The translations under genes and the position numbers were made by a program. The notes beneath the pieces are model-generated. The model saw nothing but the letters and a program-made list of their open reading frames with translations, was not told the origin of the DNA and made no database searches. 40,352 nt of DNA from Neisseria elongata subsp. elongata (GTDB taxonomy: Bacteria; Pseudomonadota; Gammaproteobacteria; Burkholderiales; Neisseriaceae), in assembly GCF_900113545.1 (NCBI RefSeq), contig NZ_FOPS01000015.1, forward strand, positions 1 through 40,352. The letters are read 5' to 3'. Of the stretch, positions 16,700 to 24,991 are shown piece after piece (positions within the stretch are counted from its first letter, which is position 1; every line of letters begins with the position of its first letter).

Positions 16700-17737
16700 T
16701 TACATAAAGTCGGCGTTTTGTGCTTTGGCGCGGGCGGTCTCTTGGGAGATGACGCCGGTGCGTACCAAGGCCTGCAAAGATTGGTCGAGGGTTTGCATGC
16801 CATGCGATTGGCCGGTTTGCAGGGCGGAACCGATTTGGGCGATTTTGTTTTCGCGGATCAGGTTGCGCACGGCAGCGGTGGAAATCAGGATTTCATGGGC
16901 AGCAACACGGCCTTGTCCGTCGCGCGTCTTCAGCAAGGTTTGCGAAATGACCGCACGCAGGGATTCGGACAGCATCGAACGCACCATTTCTTTTTCGCCG
17001 GCAGGGAATACGTCGACGATACGGTCGACGGTTTTGGCCGCGCCGGTGGTATGCAGCGTACCGAATACCAAGTGGCCGGTTTCGGCGGCGGTCAGTGCGA
17101 GGCCGATGGTTTCCGGGTCACGCATCTCGCCCACCAGAATCACGTCCGGGTCTTCACGAAGCGCGGAACGCAGGGCGTTGGCGAAGCTGTGGGTATGTTC
17201 ATGCAGCTCACGCTGGTTGATCAGACATTTTTTACTTTCGTGCACAAACTCGATCGGGTCTTCGATGGTCAGGATGTGGGATGAATGGGTTTCGTTGATA
17301 TAGTTGATCATCGCCGCCAGAGTGGTCGATTTGCCTGAACCGGTCGGGCCAGTTACCAACACCAGCCCGCGCGGATTTTCGGAGATTTTTTGGAAAATGC
17401 GCGGGGCTTTCAGTTCTTCCAACGTTAGTACTCTACTCGGAATGGTACGGAATACGGCGGCAGGGCCGCGGTTGGTGTTGAACGCGTTCACACGGAAACG
17501 GGCCACGTTGGGCAGTTCGAAGGAAAAGTCGGTCTCCAGATTTTGCTGGTAATTTTTACGTTGCAGGTCATTCATCACCGAGGTGATCATGTGGCCGACT
17601 TCTTCGGCATTCATTTCGGGCAGGTTGATGCGGCGAACGTCGCCGTGTACGCGGATCATCGGAGGCAGACCGGCAGAGAGGTGTAAGTCGGATGCTTTGT
17701 TTTTCACGCCGAACGCGAGTAAGTCGGTAATTTGCAT
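16700..17737 (-). CDS. pilT: type IV pilus retraction ATPase PilT
   Basis: A 345-residue hexameric motor that depolymerises the pilus. It starts MQITDLLAFGVKNKASDLHL. Walker A GPTGSGKSTT is at residues 130-139, the Asp box is ILTIEDPIEFVH, Walker B is DVILVGEMRDPETI, and the His box is FGTLHTTGAAKTVDRI. The start is divergent from yggS across a 129-base AT-rich spacer holding promoters for both. First gene of pilT-pilU. Confidence 0.97.
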   Translation of the reverse strand: MQITDLLAFGVKNKASDLHLSAGLPPMIRVHGDVRRINLPEMNAEEVGHMITSVMNDLQRKNYQQNLETDFSFELPNVARFRVNAFNTNRGPAAVFRTIPSRVLTLEELKAPRIFQKISENPRGLVLVTGPTGSGKSTTLAAMINYINETHSSHILTIEDPIEFVHESKKCLINQRELHEHTHSFANALRSALREDPDVILVGEMRDPETIGLALTAAETGHLVFGTLHTTGAAKTVDRIVDVFPAGEKEMVRSMLSESLRAVISQTLLKTRDGQGRVAAHEILISTAAVRNLIRENKIAQIGSALQTGQSHGMQTLDQSLQALVRTGVISQETARAKAQNADFM

Positions 17738-17866
17738 AATGTGGCCTTTGTCTTTTTACGTTACAATTTCTTGCAAAAAATAACATGGTATTTTAAATAA
17801 GAATAACGCTTTATTCCATGTAAATCTGCGTATTTTTTAAAAAATCACGAATAACAGGCAGTTAAG

Positions 17867-18562
17867 ATGACAACCCTGCAACAGAATTACCGAAATGTAT
17901 GTTCGGACATTGCCCGTGCCGCCGCCGAGGCAGGCAGGCCGTCTGAAAGCGTGCGGCTGGTGGCGGTGGGCAAAACCTTCCCCACCGGCGACATCCGTGA
18001 AGTGTACGCCGCCGGACAGCGCGATTTCGGCGAAAACTATATTCGGGAATGGTATGAAAAAACCGAGGATTTGGCCGATTTGTCCGACATCGTGTGGCAC
18101 ATCATCGGCGACGTGCAGTCGAATAAAACCAAATTCGTGGCCGAACGCGCCCACTGGGTGCATACCATAGGCCGTCTGAAAACCGCCCGGCGCCTGAGCG
18201 CGCAGAGGCCGTCTGAAATGCCGCCGCTACAGGTGTGCATCGAAGTGAACATTGCGGGCGAGGCGGCCAAACACGGTGTCGCGCCGGATGAGGCGGTTGC
18301 GCTGGCCTGCGAAGTGGCGAAGTTGCCGAACCTCAAAATGCGCGGGTTGATGTGCGTGGCGAAAGCCGATGCCGGCGAGGCGGAACTGCGCGAAGCATTT
18401 GGCCGGATGCGGGTGCTGTTGGCGGAATTGAATGCGGCAGGCGTGGCGGCGGACGTGTTGTCGATGGGCATGTCGGGCGATATGGAGATTGCCGTCGCAT
18501 GCGGTGCAACCCATGTCCGCATCGGCAGTGCGATTTTCGGCCGACGGGATTACAGCAAATAA
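17867..18562 (+). CDS. yggS: YggS-family pyridoxal phosphate homeostasis protein
   Basis: A 231-residue alanine-racemase-like barrel without known enzymatic activity that binds PLP and buffers its level. The PLP lysine is K36 in VAVGKTFP. Other motifs are DFGENYIREW, WHIIGDVQSNK, the MRGLMCVA strand, LSMGMSGDMEIAV and HVRIGSAIFG. Three complete DUS lie inside the coding sequence (17936-17947, 18169-18180, 18206-18217), read as RPSE or GRLK, which is dense for one gene. Part of the conserved yggS-proC-yggT cluster. Confidence 0.94.
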   Translation: MTTLQQNYRNVCSDIARAAAEAGRPSESVRLVAVGKTFPTGDIREVYAAGQRDFGENYIREWYEKTEDLADLSDIVWHIIGDVQSNKTKFVAERAHWVHTIGRLKTARRLSAQRPSEMPPLQVCIEVNIAGEAAKHGVAPDEAVALACEVAKLPNLKMRGLMCVAKADAGEAELREAFGRMRVLLAELNAAGVAADVLSMGMSGDMEIAVACGATHVRIGSAIFGRRDYSK

Positions 18563-18568
18563 ATCGTG

Positions 18569-18605
18569 ATGAGGCCGTCTGAAAATGTTTTTCAGACGGC
18601 CTCAT
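18569..18605 (+). terminator. inverted DUS pair between yggS and proC
   Basis: ATGAGGCCGTCTGAAAA (18569-18585) and TTTTCAGACGGCCTCAT (18589-18605), a 17-base stem. Confidence 0.8.
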
Positions 18606-18633
18606 GAATAGAACAGGATAGGAGGGTTGCAAA

Positions 18634-19431
18634 ATGAACATCTATTTCTTGGGTGGCGGCAATATGGCTGCCGCGATTGCGGGCGGATTGGTCAGGCAGG
18701 GCGGCCATCGGGTGCACATTGCCAACCGAGGCAAAGAAAAACGCGAACGTCTGGCAGAGGAGTTGGCCGTGTCCGTATCTGAAAAGCTGCCCGAACTGGC
18801 AGCGGACGACGTGCTGGTATTGGCGGTCAAACCGCAGGACATGCAGGCCGCCTGCCAAGGCGTGCAAACCAACGGCGCGCTGGTATTGTCCGTCGCCGCC
18901 GGATTGAGTATCGCCACCTTAAGCCGCTATCTGGGCGGAACGCGCCGCATTGTCCGCGTGATGCCGAATACGCCGGGAAAAATCGGTTTTGGGGTGTCGG
19001 GGATGTTTGCCGACGACAGTGTTTCCGACCAAGACAAAGCCGTGGCAGACAGCATTATGCGTGCGGTCGGCATCACCGTATGGCTCGACGGCGAAGAGCG
19101 GCTGCATGATATTACCGGCATCAGCGGCAGCGGGCCGGCCTATGTGTTTTATCTGCTGGATGCGCTGAAACAGGCGGCCCGACAGCAGGGTTTCGGCGAA
19201 AAAGAGGCGCACAGGCTGAGTTTGGCAACCTTCAAAGGAGCCGTCGCGCTGGCCGAGCAGACGGGGGAGGATTTCGCCGTATTGCAGCAAAATGTTACCT
19301 CCAAAGGCGGCACCACCCACGAGGCCATCGAAACCTTCAAGGCCGGGCAGGTTGCCGAAACCGTTGTAAAAGGCGTGGCGGCGTGCGTCAACCGTTCGCG
19401 GGAGTTGGCCAAACAGTTTGAGGCCGTCTGA
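18634..19431 (+). CDS. proC: pyrroline-5-carboxylate reductase
   Basis: A 265-residue enzyme making L-proline from P5C with NAD(P)H. The N-terminal Rossmann motif is YFLGGGNMAAAIAGGLV, and the middle part has RIVRVMPNTPGKIGFGVSG. The C-terminal dimer domain contains DITGISGSGPAYVFYLLDAL and LLQ-type VTSKGGTTHEAIETF, the signature of the family. A GGAGG site precedes the start. It ends EAV with the DUS-derived stop TGA, one base before the yggT start, so the two are probably translationally coupled. Confidence 0.97.
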   Translation: MNIYFLGGGNMAAAIAGGLVRQGGHRVHIANRGKEKRERLAEELAVSVSEKLPELAADDVLVLAVKPQDMQAACQGVQTNGALVLSVAAGLSIATLSRYLGGTRRIVRVMPNTPGKIGFGVSGMFADDSVSDQDKAVADSIMRAVGITVWLDGEERLHDITGISGSGPAYVFYLLDALKQAARQQGFGEKEAHRLSLATFKGAVALAEQTGEDFAVLQQNVTSKGGTTHEAIETFKAGQVAETVVKGVAACVNRSRELAKQFEAV

Positions 19432-19432
19432 A

Positions 19433-19984
19433 ATGTGGGTTCGCGCGGTATTGCTGGCCGCCTGCCTGTTTGCCACCTTGTGCTGGATAAGGTTTCTGCT
19501 TCAGGCCGCAAAGCTGCCGCATTCCCATCCGTTATTGCGGCTGTGCCGCCGCGCCACCGACTTCCTAGTTGAACCGCTGCGCCGGGTCGTCCCGCCGCTG
19601 CACCGTTGGGACGGTGCCTGCCTGCTGGCCGCCGCGGCCGTCGATTATGCCGCCTGCACCGCCCTGTTATGGCTGAACAACGAAACCTTGTTCTCCGGCG
19701 GCAAAGGCTTTGCCGCTGCCTGGCTGTTTGCCGTGCTGGCTTTTTCCGAAGCGGCGGCATACGCCCTGCTCTGCTGCCTGCTCCTCCACGCCCTACGGCA
19801 GACGGAAAACGATGCTTTGGCCGACAGCCTAAACCGCATCTGCCGTCCCATATGCCGCCCGTTTTCCGGCCTGCACCTGCCGCGCAAACTTTCTGCCCTG
19901 CCGCCGTCGGTGCTGCTGTGGCTCTGGCTGACGCAAGCCCTGCCCACACTGACCGGCAGGCTGAACTTATGGCTGATTTGGTAA
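19433..19984 (+). CDS. yggT: YggT-family membrane protein
   Basis: A 183-residue membrane protein with the family's repeated pattern: a helix, then HPLLRLCRRATDFLVEPLRR, and again LADSLNRICRPICRPFSGLH after two further helices. About four membrane spans. The YggT group is linked to osmotic tolerance and cell division protein positioning in other bacteria; no enzymatic role is known. ATG 19433 starts one base after the proC stop, which fixes the start. No hairpin follows immediately. Confidence 0.88.
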   Translation: MWVRAVLLAACLFATLCWIRFLLQAAKLPHSHPLLRLCRRATDFLVEPLRRVVPPLHRWDGACLLAAAAVDYAACTALLWLNNETLFSGGKGFAAAWLFAVLAFSEAAAYALLCCLLLHALRQTENDALADSLNRICRPICRPFSGLHLPRKLSALPPSVLLWLWLTQALPTLTGRLNLWLIW

Positions 19985-20048
19985 TGCGGCAACGCCCATG
20001 ATTAAAAAATGTAATAAAATGAAAAATAAAGGTTAAATCGGCAAATCA

Positions 20049-20057
20049 TGCTATGAT
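20049..20057 (+). promoter_or_regulatory. probable dksA promoter (extended -10)
   Basis: TGCTATGAT gives an extended -10 about 155 bases before dksA; no clear -35. It implies a long leader that includes a 37-codon frame (20079-20192). Confidence 0.45.
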
Positions 20058-20078
20058 GCCGCCTCTCATTTGGCGCGG

Positions 20079-20192
20079 ATGCGGCTGTTTATGACGAAAA
20101 CCGAAGTCATTACAAGCAATTGGCAGCCGGAAATCCATCTGTACCGAATCCTGCGGCAGCCGATTTTGCGGCGCGGCGATTTCAGACCATAA
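20079..20192 (+). CDS. 37-codon frame in the dksA leader, possible leader peptide
   Basis: An ATG frame starts 22 bases after the presumed -10 and ends 19 bases before the dksA start. The basic peptide runs MRLFMTKTEVITSNWQPEIH and continues LYRILRQPILRRGDFRP. There is no strong ribosome site (only GCGCGG before it). It could be a leader peptide or chance. No family was recognised. Confidence 0.25.
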   Translation: MRLFMTKTEVITSNWQPEIHLYRILRQPILRRGDFRP

Positions 20193-20211
20193 AACCAAAA
20201 GAGGAACCGTT

Positions 20212-20628
20212 ATGGCCAAACTGACCGAACAAGACATCATCAACTGGAACGGCCCGGAAGAGGAATACATGAATGAAGACCAGCTGGCGTTTTTCCGCGA
20301 GTTGCTGGTCAAACAACAGGACGAACTGATTGAAAACGCGTCCAACACCGCCACCGAGCTGAAAAAGCACGAAACGGCTCCCGATCCGGCCGACCGCGCC
20401 ACACAGGAAGAAGAATACGCGCTCGAACTGCGCACCCGCGACCGCGAACGCAAACTGCTGGGTAAAATCCAGGCCACCATCCGCCTGATAGACGAAGGCG
20501 AATACGGCTACTGCCAAGACACGGGCGAGCCCATCGGCCTCAAACGCCTGCTGGCACGCCCGACCGCCACCCTGTCCGTTGAAGCGCAGGAACGCCGCGA
20601 ACGGATGAAAAAACAGTTTGCCGACTGA
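20212..20628 (+). CDS. dksA: RNA polymerase-binding transcription factor DksA, single-cysteine form
   Basis: A 138-residue protein that binds the RNA polymerase secondary channel and, with ppGpp, resets promoter activity during stress. The coiled-coil tip acidic pair occurs in APDPADRATQEEE. The C-terminal globular domain reads GYCQDTGEPIGLKRLLARP followed by TATLSVEAQERR. In E. coli DksA four Cys bind zinc (CxxC...CxxC); here only the first Cys remains, the others being Thr, Ser and Ala. This resembles zinc-independent DksA variants known in Pseudomonas (DksA2) and alphaproteobacteria. The start follows AGAGGAACC. Confidence 0.95.
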   Translation: MAKLTEQDIINWNGPEEEYMNEDQLAFFRELLVKQQDELIENASNTATELKKHETAPDPADRATQEEEYALELRTRDRERKLLGKIQATIRLIDEGEYGYCQDTGEPIGLKRLLARPTATLSVEAQERRERMKKQFAD

Positions 20629-20644
20629 GTGCCGCCCATTTCCC

Positions 20645-20677
20645 AGGCCGTCTGAAAAACCTTTTCAGACGGCCTTT
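20645..20677 (+). terminator. inverted DUS pair after dksA
   Basis: AGGCCGTCTGAAAA (20645-20658) and TTTTCAGACGGCCTTT (20662-20677). Confidence 0.85.
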
Positions 20678-20704
20678 ATCCCGTTTTAAAGCCCTCCCCC
20701 GACC

Positions 20705-22549
20705 ATGAACATATTTTACGAAGAATCCGGCCAATTCAAAGTGGCCGCCGTCATCCAGAAAAACGACTCCACCTATCAGGCCGACACCCAACACGGCAAG
20801 CGCACCAAAGTCAAAGCCGCCAACGTTTTTGCCGAGTTTGACGGCGACATGGCCGCCTTTCTCGAAAAAGCGCAAAACGAAGCCGCCGAAATCGACACCG
20901 ACCTGCTGTGGGAAACCTGCGGCGAAGAAGAATTCACCGCCGCCGCCGCCGCCGAAGAATATTTCGGACACGCCCCGTCCAAAACCGAACTCGCCGCGAC
21001 ACTGATCGCCCTCTACGCCGCGCCGATGTACTTCTACAAAAAAGCCAAAGGCGTCTTCAAAGCCGCGCCGGAAGAAACCCTGAAACAGGCACTGGCCGCC
21101 ATCGAGCGCAAAAAACAACAGGAAGTCCTGATGGAGGAATGGACAAGCCGTCTGAAAAACGGGGAACTACCACCCGAAATCGCCGCCGACCTGCCGACCA
21201 TCCTCCACATGCCGGACAAACAGTCGCTGACCTACAAAGCCTTTGCCAAAGCCGCCGACAGCCTGAAACTCTCGTTTTACGAACTGGCGAAGCAAACAGG
21301 CGGCATCCAATCCCTGCCGCAATACCTGCTCGACGGCTTCAAACTGCGGCATTTCCCGCGAGATTGCGCCGCACCGCCCGCTCCCGACACCGCCGACCTG
21401 CCGCAGGCCGAAGGCATCGCCGCCTTTTCCATCGACGACGACTCCACCACCGAAGTGGACGACGCGCTTTCCGTGCAAAACCTGCCGGACGGCGGCCGCC
21501 GAATCGGCATCCACATCGCCGCCCCCGCGCTGGCCGTGCAGCCCGGCGACGCCATGGAAAAAATCATCTTCCAACGCCAAAGCACCGCCTATTTCCCCGG
21601 CGGCAAAATCACCATGCTGCCCGACGAATGGGTTGCGGCCTTCAGCCTGGACGAAGGCAAAACACAGCCTGCCGTCAGCATCTATTTCGACGTCGATGCC
21701 GAGTGGCGCGCGGGCAAGCCCGAATGCAAAATCGAGCGCGTCGCCATTGCCGACAACCTGCGCATCCAAACCATAGAACCGCACTTCAACCGCGAAACCG
21801 GTCTGGAGGGCGGCAACGCCTTCCCGCACCACGACGACTTGGCCTGGTTCTACCGCCTGGCCGTCGAATTGCAAAAACAGCGCGGCAAATACGAACCCGA
21901 CCGGCCGCCGCAATACGACTACGGCATCGAACTGCTTTCAGACGGCCAAGTGCAAATTAGCAGGCGCGAACGCGGCTCGCCCATCGACACACTGGTGAGC
22001 GAAATGATGATTCTGGCCAACAGCACCTGGGCGGAAATGCTGCACGACAACGGCCTGCCCGCCCTGTTCCGCGTCCAGCCGGCTTTGGGCAAAGTGCGGA
22101 TGAGCACCAAATCCGAACCGCACATCGGCATGGGCGTGCAGCACTACGGCTGGTTTACCTCGCCCCTGCGCCGCGCCGCCGACTATGTCAATCAAAAACA
22201 ACTCATCAGCCTGATCGACCCCGCCACCGAAGCCCGCTTTAAAAACGGCGATCCCGGCCTGTTTGCCGAAGTCGGCAACTTCGAAGCCGCCTACACCGCC
22301 TATCAGGATTTCCAACGCGACTTGGAAAGCTATTGGAGCCTCGTCTGGCTGGAGCAGCAAAACGTCGTTGAAACGCAGGCGCAAATCTTGAAAGAAGACC
22401 TTGTCCGTATTGACGGCCTGCCGCTGGTCGTCCGCGCGACCGGCATCCCGCCCGAACTGCCGCCGCGCACCACGGTCAAACTCAAAATTGCCGAAATCGA
22501 CAGCGAAAAACGCTTTATCGCCCTCTCCTACCTGAACGCCGTCGTCTGA
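20705..22549 (+). CDS. RNase II/R-family 3'-5' exoribonuclease (RNB domain)
   Basis: A 614-residue protein. Residues 1-210 form an N-terminal region with an alanine/glutamate-rich part. The RNB catalytic domain starts around residue 240 with AFSIDDDSTTEVDDALSV, supplying the catalytic acidic residues, and continues with GRRIGIHIAAPALAV, TAYFPGGKITMLPDEW and YGWFTSPLRRAADYVNQKQL. A short C-terminal S1-like region ends the protein. It degrades single-stranded RNA processively. Size is near RNase II, but canonical CSD motifs at the N-terminus are not obvious to me, so I give no symbol. It lies 76 bases after dksA. Confidence 0.88.
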   Translation: MNIFYEESGQFKVAAVIQKNDSTYQADTQHGKRTKVKAANVFAEFDGDMAAFLEKAQNEAAEIDTDLLWETCGEEEFTAAAAAEEYFGHAPSKTELAATLIALYAAPMYFYKKAKGVFKAAPEETLKQALAAIERKKQQEVLMEEWTSRLKNGELPPEIAADLPTILHMPDKQSLTYKAFAKAADSLKLSFYELAKQTGGIQSLPQYLLDGFKLRHFPRDCAAPPAPDTADLPQAEGIAAFSIDDDSTTEVDDALSVQNLPDGGRRIGIHIAAPALAVQPGDAMEKIIFQRQSTAYFPGGKITMLPDEWVAAFSLDEGKTQPAVSIYFDVDAEWRAGKPECKIERVAIADNLRIQTIEPHFNRETGLEGGNAFPHHDDLAWFYRLAVELQKQRGKYEPDRPPQYDYGIELLSDGQVQISRRERGSPIDTLVSEMMILANSTWAEMLHDNGLPALFRVQPALGKVRMSTKSEPHIGMGVQHYGWFTSPLRRAADYVNQKQLISLIDPATEARFKNGDPGLFAEVGNFEAAYTAYQDFQRDLESYWSLVWLEQQNVVETQAQILKEDLVRIDGLPLVVRATGIPPELPPRTTVKLKIAEIDSEKRFIALSYLNAVV

Positions 22550-22556
22550 CGCAAAA

Positions 22557-22627
22557 AGGCCGTCTGAAAAAGCACCAACGCTTTGCCGGACGGCTTTCAT
22601 TCGGCAAAACCTGTTTTCAGACGGCCT
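22557..22627 (+). terminator. long DUS hairpin with nested inner stem
   Basis: AGGCCGTCTGAAAA (22557-22570) pairs with TTTTCAGACGGCCT (22614-22627). The loop contains a second stem TTTGCCG/CGGCAAA (22582-22588 and 22602-22608). Confidence 0.65.
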
Positions 22628-22665
22628 GAAAGCCTTATTTTCCCACTGACAAGAAAGGAAGCATC

Positions 22666-22992
22666 ATGACCCTGATTATTGAAGATATTGAAACCGGCAG
22701 CGGTAAAACCGCCGAGAAAGGCAAGGAAATCACCGTGCATTACAGCGGCTACCTGACCGACGGCACCAAATTCGATTCCAGCCTCGACCGCCACCAGCCG
22801 CTGACCATCACGCTGGGCGTCGGACAAGTGATACGCGGCTGGGACGAAGGCTTCGGCGGCATGCGCGAAGGCGGCAAACGCAAACTGACCATTCCGCCGG
22901 AAATGGGCTACGGCGCACGCGGCGCAGGTGGTGTGATTCCGCCGAACGCCACGCTGGTGTTTGAAGTGGAACTGCTGAAAGTACACGACTGA
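22666..22992 (+). CDS. fbp: FKBP-type peptidyl-prolyl cis-trans isomerase
   Basis: A compact 108-residue FKBP without signal peptide, so cytosolic. Active-site segments are [36 protein letters not shown], and [16 protein letters not shown] followed by [16 protein letters not shown]. The length and sequence match the small FKBP described in pathogenic Neisseria. The start has AAGGAAGC upstream. A strong DUS hairpin follows. Confidence 0.95.
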   Translation: MTLIIEDIETGSGKTAEKGKEITVHYSGYLTDGTKFDSSLDRHQPLTITLGVGQVIRGWDEGFGGMREGGKRKLTIPPEMGYGARGAGGVIPPNATLVFEVELLKVHD

Positions 22993-23014
22993 TTGCACCG
23001 CATCCATAGGCAAG

Positions 23015-23065
23015 AGGCCGTCTGAAAACAGGGATTTTTTCGCCAATCCCGTTTTCAGACGGCCT
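23015..23065 (+). terminator. DUS hairpin after fbp
   Basis: AGGCCGTCTGAAAAC (23015-23029) and GTTTTCAGACGGCCT (23051-23065), extended inwards by GGGATT/AATCCC and followed by TTTTT. Confidence 0.85.
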
Positions 23066-23337
23066 TTTTGCCAAACGGAACTTTTACCCCGAATAAATCA
23101 CGAATCAGCTTGAAACCGACGCATCATCCATTCCGCCATGCCGTTTTATTTAGATTTCAACCCGCGTCTTCCGTGCATGTAATAAAGTTTAATAAATCTG
23201 CCATATTGGCGGCCGCAATCGGTTTTTAGGTAGTTATTGAGAAATATAATCGTAGTTTACTTACAAATGATGCCGGTCGGCGTATAGTAGCGTTGTTTGC
23301 TTTCCATATGTTGTCGATTCAGAAAGGAGTGCAGGTT

Positions 23338-24837
23338 ATGAACAAAATCGGTTTCAAACCCATCCCCGCTGCGATTGCGCTGGGCTTAGCATTATTGATT
23401 TGGTTCGTCATCCCCGTTCCTGACGGCGTGACGCCGCAGGCTTGGCATTTGTTGGCGATGTTTGTCGGCGTGATTGCGGCGATTATCGGCAAGGCGATGC
23501 CGATCGGGGCATTATCGATTATCGCCGTGATGCTGGTGGCGGTAACGCAGGTAACGGTGCCGGAATTGGGCGCGGACGGCAATCCGATTAAAAAACCGGC
23601 GGAAATGGCGATTAAGGACGCATTAAGTTCGTTTGCCGACCCGCTGATTTGGCTGATCGGTATTTCGATTATGATTTCGCGCGGGATTTTGAAAACCGGC
23701 CTGGGCGCGCGCATCGGCTATTATTTTATTTCGCTGTTCGGCAAGAAAACGCTGGGCATCGGCTACAGCCTGGCCCTGTCGGAGCTGATTCTCGCGCCGG
23801 TCACGCCCAGCAACACCGCGCGCGGCGGCGGCATCATCCACCCCGTGATGAAGGCGATTTCGTCCAGCTATGATTCCGACCCCGAAAAAGGAACGCAAGG
23901 CCGAATCGGCCGCTATCTGGCTTTGGTGAACTACCACAGCAATCCGATTACTTCGGCGATGTTCATCACCGCCACCGCACCCAATCCGCTGGTGGTCGAT
24001 TTGATTGCCAAAGCGACGAACAGCGAGATTCATTTGAGCTGGGGCACTTGGGCTTTGGCGATGCTGCTGCCGGGCTTGGTGGCGATGTTCCTGATGCCGC
24101 TGGTGCTGTATTTTGTTTATCCGCCTGAAATCAAAGAAACCCCCAACGCGGCGCAGTTTGCCAAAGACCGCCTGAAGGAGCAGGGGCCGATGAACCGCGG
24201 CGAGAAAATCATGTTGGCGATTTTTGCAGTGTTGCTGGTTTTGTGGGCGGGCATTCCGGCCATGATTTTCGGCAAGGCTTTCGCCGTCAACCCCACCGCC
24301 ACCGCCTTTATCGGCCTGTCGCTGCTGCTTTTGTCGGGCGTGCTGACTTGGGATGACGTATTGAAGGAAAAAGGCGCGTGGGATACGGTGGTATGGTTTT
24401 CCGCGCTGGTGATGATGGCCTCTTTCTTGAACAAGCTCGGCCTGATCGGCTGGTTTTCGGATATGCTGGGCAATGGCATTAAAAATACCGGCATGGGCTG
24501 GGTCGGCGCGTCGGCCTTGCTGCTGCTGATTTATATGTACGCGCACTATATGTTCGCCAGCACCACCGCCCACATCACGGCGATGCTCGGCGCGTTTTAT
24601 GCCGCAGGGCTGTTTTTGGGTGCGCCGCCAATGGCTTTCGGCCTGATGATTGCCGCCGTATCCAGCCTGATGATGACGCTGACCCACTACGCCACCGGCA
24701 CCGCGCCCGTTATTTTCGGTTCGGGTTATACGACGCTGGGCGAATGGTGGAAGGCGGGCTTTGTGATGAGCGTGGTAAACCTGCTGGTGTTTGTGGTTGT
24801 CGGCGGAATATGGTGGAAGGCTTTGGGTTATTGGTAA
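23338..24837 (+). CDS. DASS (SLC13) family sodium/dicarboxylate-type anion transporter
   Basis: A 499-residue membrane protein with about 12-13 helices. The DASS substrate/sodium motif SNT occurs in APVTPSNTARGGGIIHPV, and the second half contains the paired motif region ATAPNPLV and the C-terminal ATGTAPVIFGSGY. The family moves citrate, malate, 2-oxoglutarate or related anions across the inner membrane. I start at ATG 23338 because AAGGAG (23324-23329) lies eight bases upstream; the frame is open to 23293 without support. An AT-rich 270-base upstream region probably holds its promoter. The substrate is not deducible here. Confidence 0.92.
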   Translation: MNKIGFKPIPAAIALGLALLIWFVIPVPDGVTPQAWHLLAMFVGVIAAIIGKAMPIGALSIIAVMLVAVTQVTVPELGADGNPIKKPAEMAIKDALSSFADPLIWLIGISIMISRGILKTGLGARIGYYFISLFGKKTLGIGYSLALSELILAPVTPSNTARGGGIIHPVMKAISSSYDSDPEKGTQGRIGRYLALVNYHSNPITSAMFITATAPNPLVVDLIAKATNSEIHLSWGTWALAMLLPGLVAMFLMPLVLYFVYPPEIKETPNAAQFAKDRLKEQGPMNRGEKIMLAIFAVLLVLWAGIPAMIFGKAFAVNPTATAFIGLSLLLLSGVLTWDDVLKEKGAWDTVVWFSALVMMASFLNKLGLIGWFSDMLGNGIKNTGMGWVGASALLLLIYMYAHYMFASTTAHITAMLGAFYAAGLFLGAPPMAFGLMIAAVSSLMMTLTHYATGTAPVIFGSGYTTLGEWWKAGFVMSVVNLLVFVVVGGIWWKALGYW

Positions 24838-24861
24838 GGCCGTCTGAAATCCGCTAAAACC

Positions 24862-24893
24862 AAAGGCCGGCAGGGGTATTTCTGCCGGCCTTT
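24862..24893 (+). terminator. terminator after the DASS transporter
   Basis: AAAGGCCGGCAG (24862-24873) and CTGCCGGCCTTT (24882-24893). A single DUS precedes it at about 24838. Confidence 0.8.
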
Positions 24894-24991
24894 CCGTAAC
24901 CTTGTATAATTTGCGTTGCAACCTTCCTTCAAACCTGCGCCATAGCGGATGAAGCCCAATCCGCCGTCATTGGCCGCACTCCGGATAATTC

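Noticed and set aside
23623-24921. 432-codon minus-strand frame opposite the DASS transporter
   Set aside because: Antisense shadow, His/Gln/Arg rich, no motif; the plus-strand transporter is clear.
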